Shown: positions 1 through 14,645, counted from the stretch's first letter. The stretch is DNA of 64,000 bases from Serilophus lunatus (GCA_013399895.1 VXBA01001116.1:485291-549290), one strand, 5' to 3'. Numbers and translations: made by a program. The notes: generated by a model from the letters alone, not told the origin.

Positions 1-50
1 ATCAGTGTGATCCTCTAATTTTGTGTCGAAAATTAGAGCATCACTTTGAT
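1..50. repeat. Near-perfect inverted repeat (hairpin) at the left edge
   Basis: Arms at 1-22 and 29-50 flank a 6-base loop at 23-28. I count 19 Watson-Crick pairs, one G-T pair (5/46) and two mismatches (6/45 and 12/39). The inner ten pairs, CTCTAATTTT against AAAATTAGAG, are perfect. It could be a MITE-type transposon remnant, a small-RNA hairpin or part of a longer element cut by the window edge. I do not recognise a family. Confidence 0.75.
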
Positions 51-3000
51 TTTTTTTGCCTGTGTTTCCAGCAGTGTTCCATGGTTATCCCCCAGGGTGT
101 TTGGGTTGCTCTCCTGCACCACACAGGTCACGTTGGCTGGGGGGGGATGCTGCAGATCTGGGGCCTCAGGGTGGCTTCCTGAGAGCCAGGCAAAGAGGCG
201 AATCTTCCACATGTTGCTGCTTTGTGGGAAATTCATGGTTATTGTCCTTTTCAGCTGTGAGGTCTGACTGTGAGTTTTGTTTCCTTCCCTACACTGTCTC
301 ACCCTCGTTGTCCCCAGACTCTCAAGATACATGAAAAAAGCCTTTTCTCCCCTTTGTTGCAAGGAATGGTTGTGATTTTCTGCTCTGGAAAAAAGATGAG
401 AGTACTTTTCCCTTCCTCCTGCAGACTAAGGTTTTCTATGCCACAGATCTTGTTTGTTAACCTTACTGATTAAAAAGCAGCCACTGCTGGATTTCTGTTG
501 ATATTGCAATTCCTAGTAATTGTGTAAATACTCTGTTTTGGGGTAAGAATGGGGTGCTCCTCTACAGAATATAGACTTACACTCTGTAGTCAGTGTGTGG
601 CTTTGAGGTCCAGTCCTTTTCCTTCAAGTACTATTGAAGTTCACAGAGATTTTAGGAACTTGGGGTGCAGGAAAATATGTTGTAGAGTCACAATATATAA
701 CAATAACTTGTCTTTCTCCAAACGGACCAACACAGTGAGGAGGCATTGCTGGCTTACCCTGTAGGAGTCAAGGCTTAGCATATGCACTTTAAAAATGAAA
801 CTATAAATAAAGTATATATATAAAATAAGACTTTTTTGGTACCTCACTGGTACTCAACGTGATGCTGTCAAAGCAGAATGTTAAAATGTGGTACTCATGT
901 GATGATGAACCCCCCAATTTCAAAGTTATCATTCTAGTTTACAGCAGAAATTAATTTGGTTCTGTGAATGTATATGAGATGCAGGTTTTCCTGAATGAGC
1001 AAGACAATAGATCCTTAATACATAGCATAATTTATTTTTTTAATTGCAGTTGAATTCAGCTCGTTCATGTTGTGCAATCTTTCTGCCCTGGTTTGCCAGG
1101 GACTTGTTCAGACAGCACTTAGACGTGCTTACTGACATTTTAAATGAGGCACTGACTTCTGCTGTGTCCAGGGCACTGAGAGCACATCCCAAGCACAGGG
1201 AACGTTGTTTAAATGTTTGGGAATGGGAAAATACACTTCCTGGCATCAATGGAAGTCTGTGTCTTGGAGTGTTTCACTTGATGGGTGGCTTTCTCGTGGT
1301 GATCCGTGGTTGTAGCAAGGGAAAGGGGTAGTTTGAGTTCACTCAGGCAGCTTTTACCACCCCTCTGCTCAGAACTCTGGAGGATGATGTGACTAAACAA
1401 CGTTGTAGTTTGTTTTCTGAAGAGAGGAAAAAGCACAAGGACTCGTCAGGATCATGAGGGACATTTCTCTGGGATAAGAGATCAGGAGGAGGGAGAGCTA
1501 TGTCTTGTGAGACTTGTGCTGTACATCTTCCTTCACCTGTAAGCTCTGTGTCCATCCACTGGTCCTCGTGATACGACCATTAGTGTTCCCATCTGTATTT
1601 AGCATTTCCCCCCATCTGACAGCTTGCCAATGGCATTTCTTTCCCAGACAGCTGAACCTAGCTTGCAGGCTGACAGGGCACAAGACAAACTCCTTCAGAG
1701 GGAAGCTCATGAAAAGCTCAGGAATCACCAGAAAGCGTTAACGGCTCCGTTGGCTGTTGCACAATGGGATGCAGGAATTGCAGTAAATGTTCTCCTTCCA
1801 TCTGGTGCCTGCAAACTCGGAGTCATTCACTGCTGTGGCAAACTGTTCACTTATTCATTCTTGTGTAGTTGCCTGTTGTTCTTTGGAAAAGGCTGGGGCT
1901 GAAAGCAGCCCAGTTCTTTATTGCACAAGTGCTCAGTGTCAAACATATTACGGGGAGATGTCAGTCCAAATGCAAATACCATCAGATCTCAAAGCCTTCC
2001 CGCATGGTGTGTGTGTTTGGAATGTGCTGTGAAGGTGTAGTCCCAGGAGTGAGGATCTTGACTGACAATACTTAAAGGGAAATCATGCAATAGCTGTGCC
2101 AAAATGTCTATCTCAGACAGAAATTTCAATTTCCGTTTTAAATTCCCTGGCTTGTGTTAGGTAACATCTCAGCCTTAGTTTTCCTGCTTTTCTTAGAATC
2201 TCTGTAGTTATTTTCTTTGCTGCATCTGGACTGGTTAATTTCTGGGACTGTGAGAGAACCACTGACTGGAAGGTGTCACTCTGAGAGGAAGGAACAGTTT
2301 GATGAGCTAAAGCAAGTGAAGGCAGAGACAGGGCACTTACTTCTTTATATTCCCAGAACAGGAGATAAAGGAGCTGCTGGACAATTTCTGAGCACAAACC
2401 ACTTAAAAATGTCCAGCTCTTGGTCCTCCCTGAACATCTGGAATCTCAATGTTCATGCAGGAAGTCTTTGGTGATGTGTTTTCAGCAAAGCAGGTTATCC
2501 ACCACCTATCCTACATCCTGCTGTCCCAGAATTAAATTAATCTCTTCAGTCCTGCAGCAATGAGCAAGTAAAATAACTCATTAATAGTTTTCCTGAAAGG
2601 ATTATAGGAATTCCCAACATCCTGACGTTCATTCTAGTGGAATGTCATAGATCAACATGAATTTGTGCAAATCTTGTGTTGCTCTCAGAGAGTGTGAGCT
2701 GAGAGCAGCTGAGTTGAAACTTCAGCCCTGAATCCAAATTAATGGATGTGAATTAATGAACCTGAATTAAATGTCTGTCTTAATAAGCAAACTGAGCTCC
2801 ATCTTCCAGCTTCATTAGTGCTTCAGCTTGTGAGAGCTTTGGAAATAGAGCAATGCTAATCTAGGTGAGAATCTCTGGTTTTGAAAGTTTTGGCCAAGAT
2901 TTAGAAGCTAAGGGAAAGTTAATTGTCTTGAGTGGTTACACATGTTTGCAAGAACAAACACAAAAGCAAGGAAAAGCACCCTTCATGAAATCCTAAACCC

Positions 3001-6000
3001 CACGTGGGATGCATGGAATATATTTAAGCATGTCCTTAGCAGAGTTCTTGTCTTTCAGCAGTGTCACAGCACGTGTTCTAATGCACATTTAATGTCCTTT
3101 TAAGTAGACCAGGGGTTAAGATGTAGAAGTACAGTTAAAGAGGATTTAAAGATAGCATTGAATCAAAATTTTGATCCCATAGTCTGGTATTAACTAGAAA
3201 TACTTAGCTTTCAAAGCCATCCATTTTTAGGGCAAATGGTAGATACTTTTGTGAGTCTCTGATTTTTAAAATGGTTCTACTTGTTGCCTCTTGCTAGATG
3301 CTTAATTTCACCTTCCCCATTTTCCCCCCCCACATTTTAGAAGGATAGAAACACATTTGCCATTTAACATCAAAGATGTAGTTTTTTATGTGAACCATGG
3401 GGGCACAAATTTGAATTCTAAGAAAAATGTTGAGCATTGGAAAAATAAGACTGTGAAAGGTCTGCTGTACCAGGAGTTATCAAGGTGTAATGCTCTGCTC
3501 TGGATTTTGTTAGAAAACCTTTTGTTTGGGTCTGTTTTTCTGTGATGTTTGTGTCTCTGCCTTTGCCCCCTCTCAGAAATTCTTCCATCACCACAAAGGA
3601 GCAAGGCAAAGGTAAGTGTTAAGGAATTCCATGTCAGGGTGGAGGACAGGCCCTGGAAGTTCTCTGCCTGAGGTAACTCCAGGCGTGCCAGAGAATCCCC
3701 ACCTTGAGGGTGTCCCAGTGAAGGAAAAGGCCTTCCCTGGACCTCACACACAAGGTGCAGATCTGAAGGAAACAAAAAACATCCAGACAAGATATTCCAG
3801 AGTCATTCCAGGTGATTCTGGGCCTACAATATTTAGCAAGTAACTTGATGAGCAATTTCAAAATGTTTTGTCATGTGAATTTGATGCAATATGAAAAAAC
3901 AAATACAAATTCATTAAAGAATTGTACTTGCATAAATAAAAGACTTTTTTTTTTTGTTTTGCTGCTGATGCTTTTCTCCCTCTTTCCTCAAATACTTGTG
4001 CTTTGGGAAGACAGAGAGTGCATTTGATTAAATGTGAGCAAAGGCAGCCTTGCATTTCTGGCAGAATATAGGGAGTGTATGGGTATTAAAATCATTGCTT
4101 TCCCTGCTGGAGCCCATCATACCTTTAGCTGATACAAGATCTGCCCTTGTGAAGGGCACCTCTGAATGTCTGTGAACTGGAAGAGCACCTAAACCAGGGG
4201 CTGTTCTGCCACTGTAACCAGACTTGTGGTATTAGATTGTATTGACTGCCCCAGGTTTTTCACCTCTTCCACCAACACTGCTGATCTGCTTTGTCTCTGC
4301 ATGAAAAGAACATTCTGCTGCCATGGTAGTCTCATTACAGGATCTTAGAAATACCTCTAAAAATAGGTAGAGTTTAATGTCCTTGTTTTTTTTAAAAAAA
4401 AAAAAAGTCTTTCTGAAAATTGCTGAGATAATGCTGTGACAGAAATATTGGTAAAAAGGAAGAAATAGAAAAATAGCATGAGCAGGGTGATTAGTTTAAT
4501 GTCTTTCACTTAATGTTCATTATGTTCACACAAAATGCCTCTTGTAGTCTGTTACACTTATTTTTCTGGGAGGTGTGCTCAGAGTATTTTATTTACCTGG
4601 TACTTTCAGGTGTTATACACTGATATTTTAAGCTGTTCCTGAGAATTCACTTTTACCTGTTCTTTTTCTGAGGTAGCCCTTGACCACAGGCCTCCCAACT
4701 ATGTGCAAACACCTGTTCTGGGTGTTCCAGTGTCTCTTTTTTCAGTCAGATCTGGGAATCTTGCTGGGATGAGTTGTTCCCTTATATATCTGAAGTCCTT
4801 CATAAAGGACAGCACTCTGCAAAGATGTAAATAATATGTAATTAAAAAGCATAATCAGTTTTCTTTAGTGATTGAAGAACATTTAATAGCCATGCATGAG
4901 TAATACAACAAAGTGCTTAAGCAAATCAAATCAAAATCAAGTGCCTCGAATTTTTTTTAAATAATAATTATGAAGAACTGAATGCCTGACACTTTGAGCT
5001 GAAATTATTAATAATATGTAGTCATACAGGGAGTGAATAGATGACTAGAAAGGAGTGAGCTGATGCAATACTTTGGTAAGGAAAAGGCTGAGCCCATTCT
5101 AGTAATTCAGATTTTTTGAGTAGTTTCAGAATGCCAAAAGTAAGATTACAAATAGTTTCATTTTCAGCATCAGGAGAACAAAATGGTGTGTTTTCCCTGC
5201 TTTGTTTGCTCCCTCTGTCCATTTTTTGACCTGTCTCATAAATTTTCCCCTACCCATATCAAGGAACTGGTATTAAGAAACTTCTTGTCTCTGACTGTAG
5301 AGTAGATACTGCTGTGGTCAGCTGGTTCTGGAATAAAATATTTAAATAATAAGGATATCTAAATAATAAGAGGAATACAGAAAACCTCTTCAGCACATCT
5401 CTGAAAAAATACTTGAGGAAAAACATTTGCTGTGGAAATAAAAATCAGCTCTGGGGGTTTCACAACTTTTTAGGTTAAAAGAAACAGTTGAAACAGGAGA
5501 TTCTGAGTGTGTCACTCACAGGACTCGAATTGTTTTTCTCCACTAAGTCTCTTGCAAGTGGCTCGTTGATAACCGTGGCATTGTGCAATTTAATTATTAT
5601 TCTGGTATTGTTCCTGAAAATGGTGTGAGTCTCCTGCATGTGACAGTTGATGGAGTTCTCTCAACAGTTGTGTTTGCTAATGAGCAAAACCTGAAACTCC
5701 TTCAGATTTGGTTTTAGCACATAGTAGGAATTACAGCATAGTTGGCCTGGGTGGATGAGCCGCTAATTGATCCTATTTAAAGTAAAGTGATGGACAAGGT
5801 GTTTATTTGTCTTGATTTCCAAAGGGCAAATTGCGATTTCTGGAAGGTATTTCACAGGTCTGGCTGGAGCACGCCTTGACTTCCTTCAGCACAGTCTGAA
5901 AACCAGCCCATCCTGGCAAGGTCGTGAGGAAAATAAAGCAGCTTTTAGGGGTAGGGGAAAAGGATGGCTTAGGCTTCTTAGAGTCAGGAATTTCCAAAAA

Positions 6001-6394
6001 GAAAACCTGCTTTATATCTTCGAAATAGGTCTGAAAATGTGCTGAGACAAATGTCCAGAGACTCTTTAACCCTGCATCTGAAAACATTCAAGGACCAGGA
6101 GCAAGCCCAGGGAAGCCATTGCAGACAAAGCTGTGTTTTATTCTCTTCACGAGGTAAATGGAAATAAATTCCTATTTTCAGTAAAGATGATTTCAGAGAA
6201 GTCGGGATTGCTAATGAGGGTGGGGGTGTATGCAGACAGTAATTACTTTGATCAAGGGGGAAGCAAAATTGGAGAGGAGATCGTGAAGTAGAAAGCAAGA
6301 GATAACTTCTACCCTAGAATTTCTGTCAGGTATCAGAAATGTGGTGGGTTTTTGGTTGTTTTCTTTCCAAATCTACTGTTTTAAAAGGCAAAGA

Positions 6395-7460
6395 GCTATA
6401 GGTTTATTAGCCTGGCATCAGTGGTAGGCAAGGTTTCTGAAGAAATTCTTAAAAACTAAGTCATGGCTGAAAATGGAAATAGGATAGAATGCAAGATGAT
6501 GTTGCAGCAGGCAGTGGATATTGAACCACTGTCTGCTATTTGGCAAAATACCTGATTTATTGGAGGAAGAAAATTCAGTGCTTCTAATCCATATGGAGTT
6601 TAATAAAACTTTGGGGTTTTTTTCCAATAGCAAAGAGAAAAACAAAGCCCTGTGATAACACCACAAAAATTCGCTCTCAGACAAATTTTATTTTTTTTAA
6701 GTAGTAATTGCAGTACAGGGAGGTGGAGAGGGTTAATTAATTAGATTTGCTGATGGCAGAATATCTGGAGGCACTGTCAGTACAGCAGAAGGCAAAAAGT
6801 TCCTGTGGAGAGAAGCAGGGGACCTTGAGGACTGGCAAAACAGAAACAGGGAGAAAGTCACTAGTGCAAAGTGTAAGGTCCTGCACTCAGGGACTGAGGG
6901 TAAGATAAGGTAATACTGTTTCTGAAGCTCATTAGTTGGAAATAACTGAGGAAGATTAAAAAAATGGATGTTTTAGTTGATTGTAGGATTACTGTGAACT
7001 GCTCACGGGCATGAATGAAATAAAGGCAGGTTCAGGTTCTGTCTGAGTGTTGCTCTCAGTTGAAATTAGTGCTAAAACACAAGGATGTTGAGGACTCATC
7101 TGATGTGCTGTGTGTTTGATTTCAGCTCCTCACACTCTAAAATAGGAATTAAAAAAATTAGTAGTTTTTTATGGGAAAATCAGATTGGAAAAAGCCTGTC
7201 TTATGAGAAGACCATCAGAATGTGTTCTTTTTAGCCTAGGACAAAAAAAGACATCCTGAAAGGAAATATGATTTATCTCTGTTAATACACTGGGTGGGGG
7301 GGGAAAGGGTTTGAAATCCCAGGGAGTGAAGAGAAGCTGCTTAACCTAAACTAAAATATTGGCACTGGAATTTACAGTGACAGACTGAACTTGGATAAAC
7401 TTGCACTGGGACCAGAGAGATGAGATGCTGGAAGAGCTTTCCCAAGGGAGCAATAGTATG
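6395..7460 (+). mobile_element. Old, decayed CR1 LINE fragment
   Basis: The text from about 6720 to 6910 follows the region just after the CR1 reverse transcriptase core: 'agatttgctgatggcagaat', then an acagcagaaggc segment, then 'gtgcaaagtgtaaggtcctg cactcaggg', which parallels the CR1 phrase for a short-tail leader and 'gtcctgcacctggg'. The flanks (6395-6720 and 6910-7460) look like more diverged parts of the same element, but their limits are estimates. All frames carry stops, so it is inactive. Confidence 0.5.
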
Positions 7461-8330
7461 CTCAAGTCAGTTAGTTTCCAGAAAAAAAAAAATTAAAATT
7501 CTGAATTCAGTCAAAGGCATTGTATGATGTTTGATAGCTGTGGTAATGAGACACTGAATGTAGTAACCCAGAAAGTCCCTGTTTCATAGATCACTGTTCT
7601 TTTGTGTTACCTGTGACTGTGGTGAAAGGTGTTTAGAGTTAAAGCCTTTGTTTGTGTGTAGAATCAGATGTTTCAGTGCTGCTTGGAGGGCAAGAAGTTG
7701 GAGAAGAGATTGCACAGGAATAATGAGTGTTTTGCCTTGTTGAACAGGGCCCTCATCTTTACATGTGTCTGTGAGAGGGATTTTCACTCCTGGCCCAGAG
7801 CAGGGGTCCTGAAAGCCTGGGATCTGATTTTGAGAAGGTGTGACCCTCAAAACCCCTCAGATTTTTTTTTTTTTTAAATCTGTCTCCCAAGTCCTGTTTT
7901 CATGTGAAGTTTGCTGGAATTTTCTCTATCTGATGGGTTAAAGAGGGGGCCTGAGACAAGATCACTTATTTATTTCCCCTTTTTAGCCAAGATCTGCCTT
8001 GAAGCCACTCTGGTGGTTAAAACCACCATTTTTAATGACACCCATTTGCAGCTTTGGATTTTTACCTTTTCCTTGGTAAGCTTGTTCCCATCTTTGTTAC
8101 CAGGAGCATATTTTCCTCTCCTGGGTGAAATTTGTTTTCATTTGCGTTGGAAATGAGCAGAACTGACAGACAGGCTTCTCGAAAGGGGATGTATTTTAGG
8201 AAAGCAGCAGGGATGTGGAAGCTGAGAGAAGGTTGGGGTTTTCTGGAGAGGCCCATGTGCACCTGGTGTCAGCTGCTGACTGGTAGGAAAACACCCTGGC
8301 AGCAGCATCTGCACACATGAGGTTTAGACT

Positions 8331-8372
8331 GGGGGGAAAAAGAGGGGAAAAAAAAAAAGAAAGAAAAAAAAG
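8331..8372. repeat. Purine-only low-complexity tract
   Basis: An almost pure G/A run on the + strand: a G-rich start, then long A runs interrupted by single Gs. Low-complexity intronic sequence with no assigned role. Confidence 0.7.
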
Positions 8373-11300
8373 CTAATCCTGATGATAGAATTACAGTTTT
8401 ACATGAGAAAACCCTAATATTAATGTGCTCTTTTTCAGGTTAACTTTGAGTGACTCAGACAGCTCCCATTTGTGATTGGCAATCAGTAGTAATAATATGA
8501 ACACTGTCATGTTTCTGCATGGGAATGACAAGGCTAATTGTTTGCTTTCCTGCACAGGTGATTGCACTGCTTTTTCTTCCCTAGAGTACAAGTTCATGGG
8601 GGCTGAAAAAACGACTCTGTGAAGTCTCAGGGACAAGGAAGGGCCTGTGTAAGAGTGGAGAAGTGTAAATACAAACCAGGATGGGCATTGAGAAAGTCAC
8701 ACTAAGCATTTACAACTCAACAGAGTAGAGCCATAAAGACAAAATAAAATCTCTGATAGCTTTTTGTTTTTTAGCTTCCCAACATGCACACATGCTTTTT
8801 CATATTTTCCTGGGGCTTATCTCCCTAACAAAGAATTAAACACCACTATTTTCTTTCTATTTTTTGGTAAGCCAAGCTACATATTTCTTCCCAGCATCTG
8901 ATTTCTTTTTTTTTTTCCCTCTTTGCATGATCCAAATTTGGCTTGTGTGTTAATTAATATCTGCAGTATCAACAGTCCCTTCAATGCCTGTGTGATTAAG
9001 AGAGATAAACCAGAAAAAGTTATTTTCAGAGCACCTGGTATCAAGGGGATGAAAGCCACAGAAATTCTGTTGAGTGGTGGCAAAATGGAGCAAAGCACAG
9101 GCACTGTGGCTGGTCAGTCTGTTTTGAAATCCCTTCATGATTTTAAGGAAAATACACGTGTTTTTAGTTTTCTTGACAAACTCCACGTTTCTCGTTTCTT
9201 TCCCATGTTCATCTTCCCTACAAACAACACATAAAGAATTTGTATTTTCTGCTCCCCAGGCAAATGTGGGGAAAAGAGAATGTTCAGATACTTTCCATAT
9301 TGAAAACCTAAACCTGTGATTAATGATTATTTGAGTAGAAGGCAAATTTGTGAGAGTGTTGTTAACCCTCTCACTGTTTAAATTACATTTTCAAGTTAAA
9401 GGTACAAACTGTTGCTTCTCTGGTGTCAATTTTGTTACCTGGGTTTACCCTGAAAGTTACTTTCTAGCATGATAATACTAATTTTACAGACACAGTCTTA
9501 CTGTTTTCCTTGGTTTATATCTGGTAAAAGTCTTGCACCACCTGAAGAAATTTGCATATTTTGGTGTTTCCAGCTGCATTTTGTTCCCCAGGGCTGCTGA
9601 AAATGAAATTTAACTCTTCTGTAGGGGCATGCAGCTTTTGAAAGCACATTGTCTTATAGCTCACTGAACTCTTTGGCAGTGGTTTTGCTTTTAATTTTAG
9701 GTATTTAGTACAGAGAGTTACTGCTCTTCAAAAAGTTATTTGTGAGATTGTTTCAAAGCAGAGTTTTTACAGTTGATAAAGCTGTGAAGGTCCCAGGGTG
9801 TGTTATGAGGTTGCCTGAGATGTGGTTCTGTCAGTGTTCTCCTGTGAATAAAGGTTTTCCTGACCTGTGCTGAGCCTGGTTTTTACCATTTTCGATTGTA
9901 AAACTAAACATTGACTAAAAGGACTTTCTAAACATAGGTATTTTACCAGTGAATGAATCTTCATTTTGGAATCTTTGGGTCTGAAAACATACCAAAAATA
10001 GGCATTTTAAAGGGTGCTGATGTACAGAAGCAGAACTGGTTTGGATGTTACTTAGCTGAAATAGTGAACTGTAAGTTTGCTAATAGTTGCTGGGAGTGTT
10101 TGGAAGTACTCACCATTTTGGCAGTAGGAATCAGAATAACTCAATTTTACAGTGCTCTGTTGTGAATTTTCTGTGTAAACTCAATCCAGGCTCTTCCCTT
10201 TTCTGTCTCAGTTCTCACAGGGCACCTCCTGTTTGTAGGGGGTGGGACTAAACAGAGCAAAATGACTCTGTAGAAGTAATTTTGATGCAGAATACCGAAC
10301 TCTGGAGTGCCACTTTGTATTGGGAAGTATCTTAAAATACCCAGTAAAACCACTAAGGCAAGGACTTCACCTTGAATCAATCCATCACTGCATTGTAATG
10401 TTTACTTTCCTTTCAGCTCTTCCCATGTGGGACAACACATCTATTTAGGGCCTTACCTTCCCCAGTTGTATCTTGGTCCCCCTGAGCTCATTGCTCACAG
10501 TTTTCCCTAATTCTTTTTAAGGGTGGGGCTGTAGAATAAGCAAACAGGGTGCACCTTAAAAAAGAAGTCATGAGAGACTGACTGTGAGGGTTAAAAGGTG
10601 GTGGGTGTTGCTGGTACAGGTGGTAACCTGTACTTGAAAGTCAGAACAGACTCTATTTCAGAACAGAACAACATGTAACCAGTGTCAGTCCAGTGGTTCC
10701 ATCCTGAAATTGGATGACAATAGAAACAAGAAAAATGGGATTACATTTATGTCTGGCTTAATTTTGCATGTTTTAATGCATCAGTGTGACATAAATGGTT
10801 TTTCTTGGATTATTACATGGCTTTATTTTTTTTTATCATACTTAGGATTTCAGTTTTATAAACATGGACTTTGCTTAGTGCTTAGTGTGGATTCTGTGGT
10901 AGAAGTGAGGGTGTTAAGAGAACTTCTGAATGGAAAATCCATTTTCTACAAACTCTGATTTTCTTCAGGAATTTAGTTTTGTAATTAGACAAACGAAGTA
11001 TTTAATCTAGGATCAGTTTAATCCTAGAAAATGTGACAAAGTATAAGACTTGTTTTAGGAACAGCTCAACAATCTGCTGCATTGCCCAGCAGAGCTGTAT
11101 TTTGTAGACCTTTTCCCACTAATGCCCTGTTCACTGCCAGCATTATGAGACTGAACACCAGCTGATTCTGAGTGATCCAGTTCACACTTTAATCTGGAAA
11201 TTCAGATTTTTCTATTTTCCTATTCCTAAATTCCTAAAATTTCCTATTTTAATATTTGCCATCCCAAGCCAGGAGGTCTCTGTTATGTAACTTCTGTGTT

Positions 11301-12084
11301 GGTCAGAGGAAAAGCCAAATGTTCAAACACCACATTTTCACGTGGTCACATCCCATTATTCTGTCCCTTTTCCCACTTTCTCATGCATTACATTCTGAAC
11401 ATAATCCCCACCTCCTCCACTTTAAGGAACTGCTTCCCATTTGGCCTGGTATCAAATATTTTACAGATTGGATCTCCTGCATTTCCTTGCCACTAATTTA
11501 ATTATCTTATCAGGGCAGGATATCAGGTTCATTGGGTTGGCTTGTTCTTTGACAAACCAATGTTAGGTTTTTAATCCAGTTTCTACATAGCTCTGTATGA
11601 TTAGTTGTTCTTTCCTTCAAAAAATGGTTCTAGTCCCTTTTGCCATTTCTAGGTGCAAATCCAGATTGAATTTTGGCAGTTCTTACTTTCTCCTTCAGAT
11701 GTAGGCTTTAAGTAGTAGGGTTTTTTTTGCCTGCCATACCTCTTTCCTATTCCCTGCAGACTTTTGGGGTTTTGGGGGTTTTTTTGCATACTCTTGCTAC
11801 CCTATGTGAGGTGATTATTCACTCAGATCCTCAGCTTCATACTAATTTTTTTTCCAGTGGTTCAGAGCATAAACTTCAGGCAGTTTTTATACCTCTGATT
11901 TAAACAGATCTTTTTCAGATCCAGTCCTTCACTGTTTTAATTTTTCTGCTTTTGACTCATTATCTCTCAAGGCATTAAAATTTCAGTGACCTCTGAAATG
12001 AGTGACTGAAATGAGTCACTGTGGTGTCTTTTTGTTGAGAGAAGCCAGTTTTGTGTGAATGCCTATCAACATGGAAACATCCTG

Positions 12085-12150
12085 GTTAATGGCTGGACTC
12101 AGTGGGCTTAAAGTCTTTTCCAACCTCAATGAATCCATGATTCCACAAAA
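12085..12150 (+). mobile_element. CR1 3' tail fragment
   Basis: The text 'ggctggactcagtgggctta' followed by 'aagtcttttccaacctcaat gaatccatgattcc' matches the CR1 3' end (TTGGACTCGATGATCTT, then GGTCTTTTCCAACCT and an ATTCTATGATTC-type terminus). Only the last 60 or so bases are present, as expected of a 5'-truncated insertion. Confidence 0.7.
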
Positions 12151-14645
12151 TCCAAAGTAAAGTCCTCAGGGAAAGAAATCTGCTGGGGAAAAAAAAAATC
12201 CACACTCTACTTTACTTTACTTATGCTGTGCATGGGTGAGCAAACATTTGGGAAGCATGCACTTTGAAATAATAAAAAAAAATTGCCTTTTTTTTCCTGT
12301 GAACTGGACAGAGTCCTCTAAAATTCAGCATTTGAAAGATCCTGGTCCTTGGGAATTGATTTCTGCAGCCATGAATTCTTGATCTGCTCTCTCAGCAAAT
12401 TCACAGACTCAGAGGTCTTCTTCTACCTGAAACATTGTGGGATAGGGCCCTCAGTACTGTTTGAAATATCATATGGACCCCAGGCCCTCACTGTGAAATT
12501 GTCCCTTCAGGGATTGCAGTTGTTTTGGCAGAAACCTATAAACCAAAGGTAAGGAAAAAAATCAATTACCTTGTGTCTTTGATTTTGGTGCAGCACCACC
12601 ATTCACTCACAGCCTCTGCCTTGTGAATGAAGTTGTCTTCTAGGATGTTCAAGATATATTAATGTATTTCTAGTTGCTTTTTTCTTCCCCAGCTTCCCTT
12701 GTTTTGCACATGGCTGAGGTTTTCCTGCCTGGGAAAGCGTGGCCTTGGTCATCTCTGGGTTGATTCCTTCCCTTGACCAGAGACAACCTGAGCAGTGAGT
12801 GTCTTGCTGTGGGACCCTGCTTGGGGTACAGGCAGCAGCACGCTGTGCAATAAAAGGTTCTTTCAGCAGATGTTTAGGAAAATGCTTTGCAAGAGATCTG
12901 CACATGATTAGAATTACTGAGCCTCTCCTCTCCGGCTTCCTGTTTGGGAATGAAATGCCTTGGGGACACTTGGGATATCTGGGTTTGAGAGGCAGGAGCA
13001 GTTTAACCAGTTGCATCCTTGGTCTGTGACTCCGGTTGGTTGGGAACAGGGACCAGGATAGGAAACAGCCCCTGAGATGCCTCAGTCAAACTGAGGGAAT
13101 AAATTAACTCCAGTGGCTGTTCTGGGGGAAACCAGAGCAGATAAAACACAAGCTGGGGTGGATCTCTGCCTCATTCTCTGCACAGTCATCAGCTCTTCCC
13201 TTGCTCCCTGTGCCCTGTCCTGCGGGAGGTTGTGTTTGGACCTTTTTTTGGGAACAGTTTGCTGCCTGCCTGGGGTGTTTTGTGTAGGTTGTTCTTAAAG
13301 TTTGAAGGGAAGCTTAGGTGGGGTCGTCGAACAGTTTCACACAGAACAGGCTCCACCTCGTACTGAGCAATCCAACTGCAGGGAATAATTCCCTGAAATG
13401 AGATAAACTGTTTTATTTAACGGCTCAGCCACTCCGTGTACAATTTCTGTACGCTATACGTGAGCTTGGCCAAGTGTAGTTATGTACAGTTGTATCGTTT
13501 CGTGGTGTTTTTAAAACTTCTGCCACAGTGGGGTTGTCTGGTCATGGTATTTGTGTGGTGCTGGTGACCATTACATGGGTTTTCCACCACATCCACCAGT
13601 GGAAGTAGTTGGGTATTCCTAATTCTGTACTGGGCAAAGAAAAGAGAGCTGGAATGAAGATGGAGAGTTTCAGAGATTCACTCCAGACAAAAACATTGTC
13701 AATAATTCATGCAGATTTTCTGCTTGGCTTTAAGGAATTGTAAAGCAAATTCCAAATGGTTGAATTTGCATTGAGACCTATTATGTACCACACTCCAGGA
13801 AATTAACAATATCATGTAATACACCGTGGCTCTTTTCATTTGAGATCACACTAATAAAGGAAGTAATTCAGTGCTTTCTCTCCAGCCACTGTGAATCTCT
13901 CAATATACATTTGGTCTGCATGTGATCTGTGACATTTAATAACATTATATTTGTTAATACTTGGAATATTCGTACAGAGGATTTTGGCTCAAAATTAACT
14001 GAAGGGCTTCTGACCTGCCCCAGTTTGAGTTCAGAGCTTTGCATTTCCTTTGTGACAGAGATTAGAGAGTAGAAACTGTGTGAATCTGTAAAACATCATA
14101 TATAAATACAATAAACAATTTTTCAGAGTGGGCAAAAGCTGAACTCATTTGTCTTGGTAACGTTCCATTTTAAATACTTATTTATTATACTTAGGCATTT
14201 CCAAAAAGAAGAAAAATCACTGGTTCCTAATGTGCTAACATTTTTTGTTTAATGCAGGAACACATTAAGACCTTTTTTTATTTTTGAGATTTCAGGACTA
14301 ATTTCACCACTATTTTGAGTACATTCACAATTATTTTTAATGCCAGATAAAATTTCTGAATTCAAGTTGTTTTAAATTTAGTTTCATCTTTCTGTTTTCT
14401 TAACAAGAGAGTAACATATGTGCTTTAGCCTTAACATACAGTTAATATAATTGGGTCTCTCATATCCAAACAGCCAGTTGTAATTAAGCCACATTGTTTA
14501 TGATTATTGCTTCTAATTGTTGTGCTTATAGAATACAGTTTGTGGACAAGCCTAGATTAGCATCTCAGGTGACTTTTAAGCTGTATCATTTGGACAGATG
14601 TTAACTTAATTGTGTGCTATTTCCTTTTTGAAGCAGGTAGCATCC

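Noticed and set aside
12349..12552. Possible missing upstream ATG10 exon
   Set aside because: The text shows none of the conserved N-terminal ATG10 residues and lacks a matching donor in phase.
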